A stretch of DNA of 64,000 nucleotides. It comes from Sesamum alatum (Eukaryota > Streptophyta > Magnoliopsida > Lamiales > Pedaliaceae). The position numbers were made by a program, and so were the translations under genes. The DNA lies in assembly GCA_034509735.1 (NCBI GenBank), contig JACGWO010000005.1, positions 32,084,479 to 32,148,478 of the forward strand, given 5' to 3'. Shown here piece after piece: positions 34,425-47,531 of the stretch. The stretch's first letter is position 1; each line of letters starts with the position of its first letter. A model generated the notes under the pieces. The model did not search any database. It had not been told where the DNA came from and saw nothing but the letters and a program-made list of their open reading frames with translations.

Positions 34425-36365
34425 TCAGCTAAGTCCAACCAGAGAAACAAGACCCATAGCAGATCCTACTCTTAAAGAGAGAAAGATCAAATATATTGTG
34501 AAAAGTCCTGCTCCAAGCATCTTGCTAGGACGCATTTCGTTTCGGGGTAAGACCACGAGCGCCCAAGTAAGTCCTGACAAGAGAAATCCCAAAGTGTAAT
34601 ACAAGCTTGTATCTTGTGGGACTACAAATGAACCAGATTCCTCCGACCAGGCTCCAAGAAGCATTGAGGTGCCCAATCCGATGAGTGTATTGAACATGGG
34701 ACCTGCATAGCAGCCAGACATAGCAATTTGCACGCCATCGCCACCATTCATTGACAATGCGACATTTGAAACCAAATCACCCATTGAGTTGCCCCAAGCC
34801 AATACGGTCAACCCAAGGATGGAAGGATTGACACCTAGAATTACACCTAACCCAACGAGCAGAGCAACAAGTTCATTTGCTATCATGTAAAACCAAACAA
34901 TACTCATAAAAAACCCTCCCAAACCCCAAGGGAGTAAGAATCTGTTGGGGGGGTGTTCTGATCTTGTGTGCTTATATGCAAAAATGCAAAGTATGCAACC
35001 AAGTGAAACACCCAGGACGTACGCAATAATTCTACTTTGAGAACTCACATTGTTTTGTCTATTCCATAGACACGCAAGAAGAATCGGTGCAAATAAAGCA
35101 CAGCCTACAGCATATACCTTGGACCAGTTTTCCTCCTCAACCAAGGGAATTGTCAGTCGCCTTGGAACTGTTAAAGGCAACTCCATAAGGGCACATAGCT
35201 TCGAACATGAGAATGATGAACGTTCTGTACCTGTGTCATCATCAGACCATCCCCACAAATTCTTGTCACCATCAGGTATCTTCATCGCTTGGTTTGAATA
35301 TATTGCCACATTAGAGGCCCACATCCACTGCGGCAAGGAAGCATGAGAATGGGCTCCATCGCTCTCGGTTTCAAATTCAAGCAAAGAGGTAAACATTTCA
35401 TCATCTAGAGTTCCTTGGGAAAACACACTTCCTCGGACTGGAAGCAAAGGGGTGACAGCATCCAATTTCAACCTCTGAGCTTGTTCCCTCAAAATCTCGT
35501 TGGCAGCAACAGCGAAGGCATATACTATATAAATCGATACAAAAGCAATGGCAATCCCAACCGTCACTCTACCAACAAACAAGATCAACGAAAGGGCCAT
35601 GAGCGTAAAAATGAAAAACATAATATCCCTTATAAAGCACTTCTTATCAATCCGAACATCCTGATCGGCTACACAAAGGGAAACAGCCCCAACAACAATA
35701 CAAGTAACAAAAACTGCTGCTCCCAGCACGCTATTAAGTCCCACCTCTCCAGCTCCACTCCCTACAAAAGCTGCAATACTAGCAAAAACATCAGGAGCAC
35801 CATTTCCAAGCGGAAGCAGAGTGACCCCAGCGACAGTGGGAGAGAGCTTCAACAGACTCGAAAGCTTCTCCAAAGAACAACAGAAATAATCAGCTGCAGT
35901 GTTACCCAAAAGATAGAACAACGCAGCAAGCCAAACACCTAAGACCAGAAACGTCCAACCGCTCCCTTTGCAATCACAGTAGAAGAACTTGAGGTAATCC
36001 AGAAAACCATCCGATGTGCATTGCGGGTGTGCTTTCAAGAATTCACAACTACTATTGTATCCCTTGTGATCAAGCAATCCCGAACACAGTTCCGGCTCTT
36101 TAGCATCCACATAATTAGGATCAGACCCATTTGCATTAACATGAGAATCTACCGTTAATTCAACCATTTCCCTCCGAACCCCAGAAAATCCTCCTCTCGA
36201 GCTCAATTTAGGGAATGATACAGTGGATGATTGTCCTAAAATTGGACTCATCCCAACATTCCCGTGATTGTAAAACAAAATTACAAAAATCAGGGTACAC
36301 AACCCATTAAAAATCCCTCGAAGCCGAGGATTTCTTTTGCCGAAAAGGAAATTCAATTTCCTCAT
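34425..36365 (-). CDS. Cation/calcium exchanger (CCX, CaCA superfamily), intronless
   Basis: 646 aa integral membrane antiporter that exchanges Ca2+/Na+/K+-type cations across an endomembrane or the plasma membrane. Start at 36365 is the first ATG; the longer frame begins at TTG. One N-terminal hydrophobic segment (about 17-33), a lumenal/extracellular region with paired Cys (about 94-132), then two clusters of hydrophobic helices. They carry the two alpha-repeats: [19 protein letters not shown] (GNGAPD at 187-192) and [21 protein letters not shown] in the second half. These acidic/asparagine motifs form the ion site in NCKX/CCX proteins. A central hydrophilic loop (about 310-420) with acidic and Ser residues separates the clusters. 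Intronless, like most plant CCX genes. Which CCX isoform, and its exact ions and membrane, are not decidable here. Confidence 0.94.
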   Translation of the reverse strand: MRKLNFLFGKRNPRLRGIFNGLCTLIFVILFYNHGNVGMSPILGQSSTVSFPKLSSRGGFSGVRREMVELTVDSHVNANGSDPNYVDAKEPELCSGLLDHKGYNSSCEFLKAHPQCTSDGFLDYLKFFYCDCKGSGWTFLVLGVWLAALFYLLGNTAADYFCCSLEKLSSLLKLSPTVAGVTLLPLGNGAPDVFASIAAFVGSGAGEVGLNSVLGAAVFVTCIVVGAVSLCVADQDVRIDKKCFIRDIMFFIFTLMALSLILFVGRVTVGIAIAFVSIYIVYAFAVAANEILREQAQRLKLDAVTPLLPVRGSVFSQGTLDDEMFTSLLEFETESDGAHSHASLPQWMWASNVAIYSNQAMKIPDGDKNLWGWSDDDTGTERSSFSCSKLCALMELPLTVPRRLTIPLVEEENWSKVYAVGCALFAPILLACLWNRQNNVSSQSRIIAYVLGVSLGCILCIFAYKHTRSEHPPNRFLLPWGLGGFFMSIVWFYMIANELVALLVGLGVILGVNPSILGLTVLAWGNSMGDLVSNVALSMNGGDGVQIAMSGCYAGPMFNTLIGLGTSMLLGAWSEESGSFVVPQDTSLYYTLGFLLSGLTWALVVLPRNEMRPSKMLGAGLFTIYLIFLSLRVGSAMGLVSLVGLS

Positions 36366-36950
36366 CTTTTCCCCTAAAACTTCACCTAAAATTCCATATC
36401 TATCGCTATCTTCAGCTAAAGACACTCTTACAGAGATAGAAAAACAAGTCCAGGGTTTCAATTAGCTCAGGATCAAATTCTTCAACTCGCGAGCAGCTAA
36501 GAAACCCCAGTCCAGAAAAACGAACAAAAAAATTTTACGATTGAACTAACCTGCAAATTACGAAGATGAGCAATGAACGTGTGTAAGCGTCAAAAGAATT
36601 GGGAACTAGGGTTTACAAATGGTGCTGAAGGGGAGAATCAATCAGAGTAGTTAAATGGGTATTGTTTCGGAATTTGATTGAACACGTTTGATTGATTGTT
36701 TTCTTTCCGGGAAGCTTCCTCTCGGAAAACTGCTGATTCTCAATTGTCGGGATATTAACAGGTGATTTTCAATTATTTGTCCTTTGCTTTTATGTAAATT
36801 ACATTTTGCCCCCTTGGGGGTATCTTGGTTGACTATAGAAATGTCCCAAATTTTAGTTTCGACCCTTAATTTGCTTGTATTATTAATTTCAATCATGCTT
36901 TTGAATTAAGAACTTGTTTGGTTCCGCAAGAATGGATGTATAAGATAAAA
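36366..36950. other. Exchanger 5' leader and upstream region
   Basis: The leader may be spliced: on the minus strand CAG/GTTAGT (donor at about 36550) is followed by TTAG near 36498 and CTGAG near 36467 as possible acceptors. The nearer pair gives an intron only about 54 bp long, so this is uncertain. No further gene. Confidence 0.3.
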
Positions 36951-37207
36951 GGATAAATTACATTAACATTCGTGAAGTTAAACTAAAATACACAAACATC
37001 TTTTGTCTTTTGTCAAATAACAACTAAACTCCTAAGTCTATAGTTATAATTACAATTATATCTTATATTCAAAGACAAAACTTACACAAACACCCCTGAA
37101 AAATATTACACTAACACTCCTCAAGGTTGTAGTTGTGAGTTTACAAAAGACAGGGATTGTCTGTGTAATTTAACATAATCTTATGGAGTGTCAATTGTAA
37201 TTTATCT
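36951..37207. mobile_element. Inverted-repeat MITE (family B-like)
   Basis: GGATAAATTACATTAACA on the left against CAATTGTAATTTATCTTA on the right; internal AACACTCCTCAAGG / CTCCTAAG phrases are shared with other family members. No coding. Confidence 0.55.
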
Positions 37208-37242
37208 TAAGAAAAAAATTCACATTTTTTAAGGAGAATAAA

Positions 37243-37245
37243 TAA

Positions 37246-37290
<45 letters not shown>

Positions 37291-37292
37291 AG
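37243..37292. repeat. (TA)n(GA)n compound microsatellite
   Basis: About 12 TA units followed directly by about 11 GA units. Confidence 0.9.
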
Positions 37293-37748
37293 AGAGTAAT
37301 GTGGAATGTATATGAAATCACTCGGAGCCTAATTTTATCTTCGTCGAAAAATGATCAAAAAAAGTAGAAGTATAAGGTGAAAATGTCCAAAAGGTACTTA
37401 TTTTGTGTTTCTTTTACTATATTACTCGTAGATATTATTTTATCATAAAAAATGACTCATTTTATTTGAGATATTGATATTGAAAAATACTTCATACTTG
37501 CTTTTGTTTTATGCATATTTTATTGGTAAATTTTCAGGTTTAATTTCTAAACTTTTTTAATAATTCAAAATATTTTAATGTTAACTTATGTATTCTATAA
37601 TACACAATAATGAAAAAAAGGGGGGGGGGGGGGTTAGTTGATAAATGATCAAAAGTAGTCTTACTTTAGCAATTTATTAGTCTTACTTGCTAGTTGTTAA
37701 ATTAACTATCATGTGTAATAAAATGAAAATGGAACTCTAGAACTCTAA

Positions 37749-38243
37749 GGGCACCTTTACTTCTCGGGTATGGATTAAGTGTGGATTAACTAAAATATGA
37801 TTAAAAGTGTGATAAGAGCAAGTAAGATTGTTTAGTATTTTATTTACTTGAATATTGAGAAGTAGGATTAAATCATTATTCATCTTGACTTTTGTGTATG
37901 TGAATAGTGTTTTTGCATGTGTTGTCCCATCACTAAAAATTTTCTACATGTGTTGTCACATCATGACCAATTTTTTGGATGTAATAAAATCAAAACCGAA
38001 GGGCAAAGTGGGTATAAAAAGAAAAATGATGAGGACATAAAGGGAAACGGAAAATTAATCAAAAGAAGTGGGCCATGGTGATAAAATAATTTGAGGGTGG
38101 AGAAGTGGATTTTAATCCTGCAATTATCACTCCAACATACGGGCTTCCTTCACTAATCACGGGTTGGGCTAAAAAAAAGTGAACATATTACTAGCAAGGA
38201 TTAGCCATGATATCATGGCTAATCCTTGCAAGTAAAGGAGGCC
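37749..38243. mobile_element. PIF/Harbinger (Tourist)-like MITE with 36-bp perfect palindrome
   Basis: TIRs GGGCACCTTTACTT (left) and GGCCTCCTTTACTT (complement of the right end) match at 12 of 14 positions. TAA trinucleotides flank the element (37746-37748 and 38244-38246), the target duplication preferred by PIF/Harbinger elements. Inside the right end, 38194-38229 is a perfect 36-bp palindrome centred on CATGATATCATG. The open frame 37855-38040 lies within it and is not a gene. Confidence 0.7.
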
Positions 38244-38246
38244 TAA

Positions 38247-40600
38247 ATCCAAAAACAAAAAATATAAGTTTTATTTCATCATTAAGTTTTTGCGCAAAAC
38301 TCTTACATTGTGTTTGAATTGAGAAATTTTAAAGTAAATATGTAAATTCATAATAAAAATTTTGTGGATTTGTTTTGATATTTCCATGTTATATAGAATT
38401 TCAAATATATCAACTTCCATTTTGAACTATTATTTATATAATATAATAGAATTTCAAAATTATTTTCATATAAACTCATTTGAAATACTTTTTTCCTAAA
38501 ATCCCTCCTCAAATACAAATTTAATACATCTATACAAATTTAGTAATTGTTGCTTTGCTAAATAACATTGGGTGTTGCACAAGGCTTTATGGGGACAGTC
38601 TAGTAGATTGAATTTAAGATCTTCTAAACCATATCCAAGCTTATGCTAAACATAATTAAACACATTAATTGGCTCAATTTATTAGATTTATTTTGGTAAG
38701 TACAATTAATTAATCCGCATCAACTAAGTCAATATAGTTTTTCATGTCATGCACGTCATAAGTTAAATGAAACTTATTCACAATAGATACTTACACAAGC
38801 GGATAGGAACGTCGAGGTGGATATGATAAAATTGTTAATACAACCACTTTAATATCTTGAATATTAATTGGTCGATCAACTCAAAGACGAAAACCTTTGG
38901 TACTAACAAGTTGTTAATTCAGTGGTAATTGAATTAGATCTTAAGGCAGATTATCGTTAATAGACAAAATTCAAATTTTTAAATCACATTAATTTGAAGG
39001 GGTTTAATTCTTTCGCTCCTACCTCAAAAATGATTAATTTTATTTTCAATGTAAGATTAAAACACACGTGACAAGAAAAAAAAAAAGTGTTTGGCCCTTA
39101 AAGTTTGCTAGTAAAATAATTTTGAATCATATATATTACCTAGACACTAAAATAATTTAATACCTTGCACTTTTTGATGAAAACTATCCCAATCATTTAA
39201 TATTTATACTTTTATGATAAGCAAAGAGGATAAATATAATCAAATATGGTGTATTGGATCTAGTCAGATTATCTTGACGTAGTTCTCTTTTCCTCTTTTC
39301 AAATTCAACATTTATCTCGATTATTTTAATAACTTATTTTTTCCATCTACAACTATATATTTCTTATTTTCTCATTTAGATATAGTTATTTTTTTATGTT
39401 TTTGATACTTATATTACTTAATTTATTTTCTACACTATGTCAAAATAAAATTTCCCTTTATTTAAAGAAATACAGAAAATCTAAAATTTATGTAAATGAT
39501 GAGAGAGGAGTAGATTATATTTTGAATGATAAATTCTAGCTCAAATTAAATACAATAAGAACGAAATTAATTATATCACGAGTGTTTTATATTTATTATA
39601 TAACTAATGTACAATATCAAAAGATTGACTAATTAAATAATAAATACAAGAAATAGTTATTGATGCCGTAAAAAAGCGAGATCGACTGTATTTGTATTAT
39701 AAGGATGCGATTCAACAAGCAAACACTAGAGAGGTATTACAAGAATTTAACTTCCCCCCAAATGAGATAATGGAAATGGGTATTTATACTGATAGGAATA
39801 TGTGCTATTTAGAGTATGTAAAGGTAAAGTACTACTTTGCCCTTCACCTACCCCTGTTACATGATTGTGATTCGTTCACCAAGGCTACTTCAGTAATTTG
39901 TCGTATCACGCCGATTTGATAAGTTTGAATATGAAATTTTTTTTATGAAAATATTTTGCTTGTCTTATTTGATGTGATTTATTTCCTCCATCAGTTACAA
40001 TATGATTGATAGGTATGGTGAAATTAAGTTACATTTAAATTGATGAATTTGAAAATATCTAATAACAAATCATTTTGGTTGGTTTGAAAAATTGTAAATT
40101 TAAATAATTTTAAATTCTTCAACTCTAATTTTGATTTTTAAATTATATATTTTAAATATGAATAAATATTAATTTCCTTTAGTTTGGAATATTTTTCTCA
40201 AATTTAAATTTATCAATTCAAATATAACTTAAAACTTTTGGGTGCGAGCATTATTCGACCGCTGTAAATGACTTGAGTGGAGTCGAATATATTATTTTTC
40301 AAGTTTATTTGAAATTTATCAAACAAAAAAGTTGTGTTTGCTTTTTTTTTTTTTTGTTAAATTTTATTTTATTATTGATCTAATCGAGTTCAAATGAACT
40401 TTAATTCGATCCAATACGAGTCGAACTTGAGTAATTTGATATTTTTAAGTATGTCGTATTAGTTTTGTACTAATCGAATTGAGATGGAAAGCTCACCGAA
40501 CAAAAATTTTGTTCAAATTTAATTTATTAAGTTTAACAAATCGAATACAAATAATTTTTTATCTATCGATTTTATCGAGTATCAAATAACTGGATTTGTT
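38247..40600. other. AT-rich intergenic; dispersed repeat at 40240-40600
   Basis: No gene supported. The 75-codon frame at 39692-39919 (+) has a somewhat protein-like composition but no ATG-proximal context, homologous domain or splice partner that I recognise. 40240-40600 is a diverged copy of the 9625-9950 repeat (TTTGTTCAAATTTAATTTAT, TCGAGTATCAAATAA). Confidence 0.4.
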
Positions 40601-40757
40601 TTTAAACCCTAATTCTGCTCTCATCTTTTTCTTACCACGCAAAAGACACTTTCGATTCATAAATATATTTCGATTCCTTACACGAAGAGTTCTCAACGAA
40701 CACGTCTCTTCTTTCTCTCATTGTCGCCATTATACCGTACCCTTCCATCATCTCACT

Positions 40758-40955
40758 GTAAGTCTTCATCACTCCGATACACGCACACATTTTTCGCACA
40801 ATGTCTGATTTGAGTACTACTTCTCCTGCCTACGGTACAACCTGACTCGTGAATACCCCCGTAGCTAGTGTTTTTCAGCTTTATTTCTTTCGATCGTAGT
40901 GTCCGGAGTTGGGAAAAAAATTTGAATTTGAATTTGAATTTTGTGAATTTCGCAG
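40758..40955 (+). promoter_or_regulatory. Predicted 5'-leader intron of ALDH7 containing a 14-codon uORF
   Basis: CT/GTAAGT at 40757-40763 is a consensus donor and TTTCGCAG ending at 40955 an acceptor, three bases before the ALDH7 ATG. The only upstream ATG I see lies inside this intron: 40801-40845 encodes a 14-aa frame ending in TGA. Splicing would therefore remove the upstream ORF. Prediction only. Confidence 0.45.
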
Positions 40956-40957
40956 AG

Positions 40958-43900
40958 ATGAGTTTCCGGAAGAAAGAGTATGAGTTCTTGAAGGAGATCG
41001 GGCTCGGACCGCGGAATTTGGGTTGCTTTGTTAATGGCGTCTGGCAAGGGAATGGGCCCGTGGTTACTTCTGTCAGTCCTGCTGATAATCAGGTTTATTT
41101 TTTAACTTAAAATTGTTACTCGGATTTCACAATAATTTAATTTTTTTTTGGGGTGATGTTTTAAGAAGTTTTAGAGTTTTTATGTTTGAGGCTTTCTTTT
41201 GTTTTTGAATATGATTCATGCATCATGCTGCATGCGGCAATTGTTTAAGTAAAATAAAATTTGGGATCCATGTTTGAATATATGACTTCAAACTCTTCCT
41301 AGTTGTTTCGTCCTTGATTAGGAAAGATGATTCAGAGATATTTGTGGGGAATGATGCAAATTACTTCAGTAGAGCGAAATATGTGGAGATATATTATTAC
41401 ATGCATTTGGATTTAACTGATTCTGTATATGTTTAGTTGGATTCAGAGTATATGTTGCATGCCTCTAATCTCTATTTCTGGGTGATTTTTTCACTGTATA
41501 CCTTTTTCTCAAGTTTTTTTAAACATTGGGACCAAATTTGTAAAGATTGGTATTATTATCCTTTTACACTTTTAGTGATATTTGCAATCTGAAGCGATTG
41601 CGGATGCTGTATTATTTTGGACAAGTTTCAATGGTTTACTTATTTCTTGGTTTAGCCAATTGCTGAAGTTGCTGAAGCCTCTATTCAAGACTATGAGGAA
41701 GGCATGCAAGCATGTGCCCATGCCACAAAGATTTGGATGCAGGTTCTTCTGATCATTATATCGCAGAACTAATCATTACCAATCGTAGCTTTGTCTGCAC
41801 ATTACTAGTTTGCTGTTAATAGCTGCTATGGGATAACTCTATTTGATGTCTGATCTTGCGTCAGATTCCAGCACCAAAGAGAGGTGAAATTGTGAGGCAG
41901 ATTGGTGATGCACTGAGAACCAAACTCCATCACCTTGGTCGGCTTGTTTCTCTTGAAATGGGAAAAATACTGGCAGAAGGAATAGGGGAAGTTCAGGTAT
42001 TTGTAGTATACTCTACACGAAACTGGAAATGGCTATGCTTTATGTAATACCTTTCACTATGATCCGTTCTTTTCTCTTTTAGTTTGAATTGAAAATTTGG
42101 CTAGATAATTAAGACCTTCGATTTTATATGAATTGCTCAACTTCTTGTAAGAAATATCAAACTATGCATTATCATCAATTCTGATTCCTTGGGTGAAATT
42201 CTTAGTGAATAATATAATAGCGTAAAATGAAGCACTTGACACACATGCTGTTTCAAGTATGAGGTTTCAGGGTTGAGATCTATGCTTTCTGAATGTTGAG
42301 AAGGAAAGGGCTAAAGAATTTTATTTGAACTTGAGAATTGGGTTACCATTTGTCATGGAGCAAATACTTACCTATTACTTTCTTTGATCTTTTCTTGTCA
42401 TACCTTTAACTGCCTAAAATTTTTTGTTGCAATCTTCCCCTCAGAAAAACAGAATACTGAAGAATGAAAAGACAAAAGTCGGAAAGGCAGTTCTGTTTGG
42501 GGTTGTGAAGCATTTGTCATTCTCTGAATTGACCGACGTCTTAAAACTTCTTAATAGTACATTGTGGGGCAGAAGACATGTTCCTGAAATAGTTCAGATA
42601 TTATGGGAAATGGCATAGTCTTTATTGTGAATTGTCCACCAACAGTTTAGCACTGAACACGTCGTTCACCATTTTGTTTCCAAAGAGATACTTATCCATT
42701 AATGGCAATGACTTCAGGTTGTTTATGTTTAGTTCATAAACTAGCAGAAATATTCTAAGTTTAAAGTTGTTTTGTCTTTACTTTTTGGTATACAATCTTT
42801 TACATTATGGTTTCTTTCGTGACCATTACTTCATAGAAGGAGGACTTGGGAAACAGTAAAATTACAATTATATAAGCTACAAATATTGAAAGATATGTGT
42901 TATTGGTCAAGCTTCACACTTTGATCTCTTTTTAGAAATTTACAAATTTGAGAAGTAGTACTTGTAATTTGTCAGATAGTTCGTAGAAACTAAGTGGGTC
43001 ATGTGCATTTGTAAGGATTATTTCCTTGGCATCCACATTTTAGGAACTTTCAAAAGTATCAAGATATTGGTTAGTCCATTCTCTTATGTCAGAGCAATGT
43101 TATTGCAGGAAATAATTGATATGTGTGACTTCGCTGTGGGATTAAGTCGTCAGTTGAATGGATCTGTTATACCTTCTGAAAGTAAGCTTATAAGATTGCA
43201 ACCCTCTTTCTAGTTATTTATCGGTTAAACTTAATGCTATTTTTGGTGTAGCCGTCTATATCACTTGTTTTTGGAGTCAGATATTACATTTATTACCTTA
43301 ACAACCACATACTTTTATGTAATGTTTATAAGCTAACTTATTTACTTTTTATGTTTAATCTTTGAACAGGACCAAATCATATGATGTTGGAGGTATCTAG
43401 ATGTTATTTGGATCATAGTTTTATGTAAATTGTTATATATTGCAACTTCTAATCTTTTTTCATGCTGTTGCTGAATAGATGTGGAATCCTTTAGGGATAG
43501 TTGGTGTGATCACGGCTTTCAACTTCCCTTGCGCTGTTCTTGGTGAGCATTTACATACTATATATTGTGAATTTGGTGACACTGTGACAGCTGAGCCTAA
43601 TTTCTTTGCCACATGATGTTGGAAAAACTAATTTGTTTTTTCTATTTAGTTTTACATGTTGAGTTCTAATGTTTGGGGTGTGATCGTAGGATGGAATGCA
43701 TGCATTGCTCTGGTTTGTGGAAATTCTGTTGTCTGGTTAGTCCTTTGCTCTACCGTTTTCCACTTTATAATTCATTTATTTAAATGTGAGTGTAATTCTT
43801 AGAAGTTTGGAATATCATTCAATTGATGCTGGTTGTGCTAATATATTGATTTAAACCTCTTTTACTGCTCTAATAGTATCCGAAGATTAGTTCTGCACTT

Positions 43901-46900
43901 TGGATGCTTTGAGATTGGGAATTAGTTTTCGTGGTTTAGTCTGTTATATCATTTCAAAGCGAGACCTTATTTTTCTAGGAAGAGCAAAGACTGGTGAGAA
44001 GAATCTATGTAGGGTCACTGTTTTCTACTGCTTACCTTATGATTGCTTAATCTTTATCCCTGCATAAGCAATAGTCTTTTGCTCTCAGTGAATCTGAAGG
44101 TCAAAATTTTGAATTCTTCTTATTTTATGATTTATAGGAAGGGTGCTCCGACCACACCTCTGATTACCATAGCCATGACAAAAATAATTGCTGGAGTATT
44201 GGAGAAGAACAATTTACCAGGTGCAATTTTCACAGCATTTTGTGGAGGTGCTGAAGTTGGTCAAGCTATAGCAAGAGACCCACGCATTCCTCTAGTTTCT
44301 TTCACTGGGAGTTCAAAGGTACTTGTGCTTAGTGTCAGTTTTTGTAATTGTTACCGTGATCAGGAATATTACATGTTTCATGGTTATGAAGTCAAAAAAA
44401 TTGCTGGTAAAAGAATAGGTGAATTAGGTAATAATTCCTGTTCAATCAAATAATACTTAGTTTCTATACATTCTTTCCTTTTGATCATTTGCTTGATTTT
44501 CAAATCTGTTGCTAGCCTCTCATTAAGTTTCTCTTCTGTTTCCTTTTTACTCGCGTGTATTGAGGGAAGAGCAGAATTCATTGCCTGATGTGGTCACAAA
44601 ACTTTTATATTTGGCGATTAGATGTGCTTCTGCAGTGGTAATTATTTGAAATTTCTTTGGGCAAAGTACACGTCAAACTGAGTTGTTGATAAAGGATATA
44701 TACTTAATTAAACTACTACATAATCTTGTTATTGCCTTAATTAGTTAAACTCCAGAACTATGGTCTTGTTATACTTTAGTTTTCTTTTTATTCTTTGATG
44801 TTGTTAGTATTATTTGTGTATAAGGATATTCCTTGTCTATGTTACTGAATAAACTCTTGCGTCTCAGAGTCGTTACAGAAAGACTTTAAGTAGCATGCAT
44901 GTCCAAATGACTGGCAGATTCGTGGTTGCGTACCATCCTTTTTCATCTTGTTTGATGTGTGTTCATTTCAGGTGGGTCTAATGGTTCAACAAACAGTAAA
45001 TCAACGATATGGAAAATGCCTGCTTGAACTAAGTGGAAATAATGCTATAATTGTCATGGATGATGCCGACATTGAACTTGCTGTTCGCTCAGTTTTATTT
45101 GCTGCTGTTGGTACTGCTGGTCAGCGATGCACTACATGCCGTAGACTGGTATTCTAAAATATTTTTCTGTCTCCTATATGGATGATTTTACAAAAAGTTA
45201 AATCTTATGTTTAACAACTTCCTTCTTTTTGTCCTGGACATGAAGCTTCTTCATGAGAGTATATATCAGAAAGTGCTTGAACGTTTACTGGACGCATACA
45301 AACAAATCAAGATAGGAAATCCATTGGAGAAGGGTACCTTACTTGGGCCACTGCATACTCGTGCTTCAAGGGAAAATTTTGTAAAGGGAATAGAGACAAT
45401 CAAATCTCAGGTTTGTGACGTCTCTGCCAAATTCTTGTTGCATTTTCTAGTAACCTGTGTGTATGTAATTATTTAATCAATATTTAGGGTTACCTTTCCT
45501 GGCCCTTCTCATCATTCTTTCCCCAGATATAGAAGTAAAGGCTGCGTAGCTGGCTTTATTCTAGTTAATAACTTTGAGCATTTTGCCAGAAAATCATACT
45601 GTGTCCCATGCTGTTTCCTGATTATCTAGAATCTGTGCACATTATTTTCCTTGTAGAACTCTTGCAAAGAATCAATTCTTGGTGCTGTTTGCACTTTTTG
45701 CAATGGCAAAGATCGTGAGGTTTGTCTGATCAAAAGATCAATATGCGTGATAGCTGACATGACTCCTCCTTTGTTTAAACTAGTTTTCGTGTAAAGCAAT
45801 ACACCTGAACAATGCGTTATCCGAGGGGACAGTTTCTTGTACAATGCATTTGAAAATGATAATATCGACTATTTATCTCTAATATCTACTTGATGACTAT
45901 TATTATTGTTGCCATATTAAAATGTGATGGCTTTGGTTGTTAACTAGCTCGAAGAAGATACACTATTCTATCTTGCAGTAGGTTTAAGGTTCTTGAGAAA
46001 GATTGGCTTGTAATACTAATTTCACTGAAGTTACCTATTGATGTGTTCCAGGGAGGAAGGATCGTTGCTGGAGGTGCTATTGTAGAGTCTGAAGGGAACT
46101 TCGTGCAGCCCACTATAGTCGAAATTGCTGCGAATGCTGAGGTTGTCAAGGAAGAGTTGTTTGGTCCAGTTCTTTACGTCATGAAGTTTCAGGTAACATA
46201 AGTTTCAGCTCCTACCTATCTGAAGGTTTCCTTTAAGGACTTGTCAATAATTTTAAGTACCTAATGTATTTTCAGACACTGAAGGAAGCAATTGAAATAA
46301 ACAATTCTGTACCTCAAGGTCTGAGCAGCTCCATCTTCACCCGCAGACCTGAAATCATATTCAAATGGATCGGGTAAGTAATTAGACTGCCTCAGTGACA
46401 CTCTTCTTTGACTTTTGTTCATTTCCGAAGAATAACTCTGATATACACTAGATTGAGGAATGTAAATTATTCACTTATTGCTGTCGTTATGATTATTGCC
46501 GACAAAGTAAAAATCAACATCTTTATACAAAAATCATGTCCACCCTTTTTGTTATTGCTAGCTTGTGTAACTTCCCGCGTGCATAAATTCAAAATACAGG
46601 CCTCAAGGAAGTGATTGTGGTATCGTAAATGTCAACATTCCAACAAATGGTGCCGAAATAGGCGGCGCTTTTGGTGGTGAGAAAGCTACTGGAGGTGGTC
46701 GCGAAGCTGGAAGCGATTCTTGGAAGCAATATATGAGACGCTCAACTTGGTAAAACTCGGATCGGTTTCCTTTAGTGACGCTCTTATTTCTCCTACCTGT
46801 TTCTATATCCTTTAATCTGTCTAATATATTATCTTCAACAAGTAAAATATTCGTATCTTAGATAAAATATATCTGATTTCTGGCATTTTGCGCTGTATCA

Positions 46901-46961
46901 ACGCAGCACCATCAATTATGGGAGCGAGCTGCCTCTGGCGCAAGGCATTAACTTCGGGTAG
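40958..46961 (+). CDS. ALDH7B4: Aldehyde dehydrogenase 7B (antiquitin, alpha-aminoadipic semialdehyde dehydrogenase), 14 exons
   Basis: NAD+-dependent oxidation of aldehydes, including alpha-aminoadipic semialdehyde in lysine breakdown; plant members protect against stress-derived aldehydes, mainly in the cytosol. Exons: 40958-41092, 41656-41742, 41865-41996, 43109-43181, 43370-43392, 43479-43542, 43690-43735, 44138-44318, 44972-45148, 45246-45410, 46052-46192, 46276-46373, 46600-46749, 46907-46961. All have GT-AG borders and consistent phase, giving 508 aa, the usual size of plant ALDH7B. Visible motifs: cofactor loop FTGSSK (242-247), general base Glu266 in LLELSGNNA, catalytic Cys300 in [18 protein letters not shown] in exon 11 and the antiquitin tail STCTINY...[10 protein letters not shown]. 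One exon is only 23 bp. The start codon follows a probable leader intron. Intact throughout. Confidence 0.97.
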
Positions 46962-47531
46962 AAAAGACGGGAGGAGCTATCAAAACTGTGTCCAGGTATG
47001 TTTCCTTGTAATCGATGGCGCTAATTGGTCGTGGCTGGCTCCATTTCTGAGTTAGCAGCTATTGCAAGATTTGTATGTAAAAAATTACACATGGCTTTTC
47101 TGGCCAAGACTTTCTACCAAGGATCCATGGCTGTCAGCCTGGAATAATTTCATCATATATATTATGAAGAAAAGCTTGAAATTTCGACTCTCATTCCGCT
47201 CCTGCATGTTTAGTTTCACGGTGAAGGTCCAAATTCTAATGATTTCTGCTTCAATAAAGAATTTAGAGCGACGAATTTCAAACGACACCAAATGGAATAT
47301 TTCAAACGACACCAAATGGAATATTCGAACTTGAGCGTAGTTTTTATTTATTACTATGGACTTAGATGGGAGTAAGACTAAATTTGGATTCGTAGATTTG
47401 GATTTGAGGATAGTATTTGGAAAAAGGATTTCAAACGACTATATTAGAAGAATTTGAAATTCATTAATATTCAACAAAATATAATTCGAATTTAGAGGTG
47501 AAGTATTTGACATCTTTTGAATTTATAATTA
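46962..47531. other. ALDH7 3' UTR and spacer with a 24-bp tandem repeat
   Basis: The probable 3' UTR runs to about 47340. Near 47276-47325 the phrase TTTCAAACGACACCAAATGG is repeated in tandem. Small open frames on both strands here (47062-47334, 47085-47315) have no recognisable domain. Confidence 0.45.

Noticed and set aside
35415..35942. 175-codon + strand frame
   Set aside because: Antisense shadow of the cation exchanger coding exon.
36366..36461. N-terminal extension of the cation exchanger
   Set aside because: The extended frame opens with TTG, not ATG; first ATG is at 36365.
39692..39919. 75-codon frame before ALDH7
   Set aside because: No recognised homology, no splice partner, AT-rich flanks; could be a retroelement scrap but not supportable.
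42424..42618. Open frame in ALDH7 intron 3
   Set aside because: Located in the long intron 41997-43108; the spliced product without it matches the full ALDH7 length and phase.
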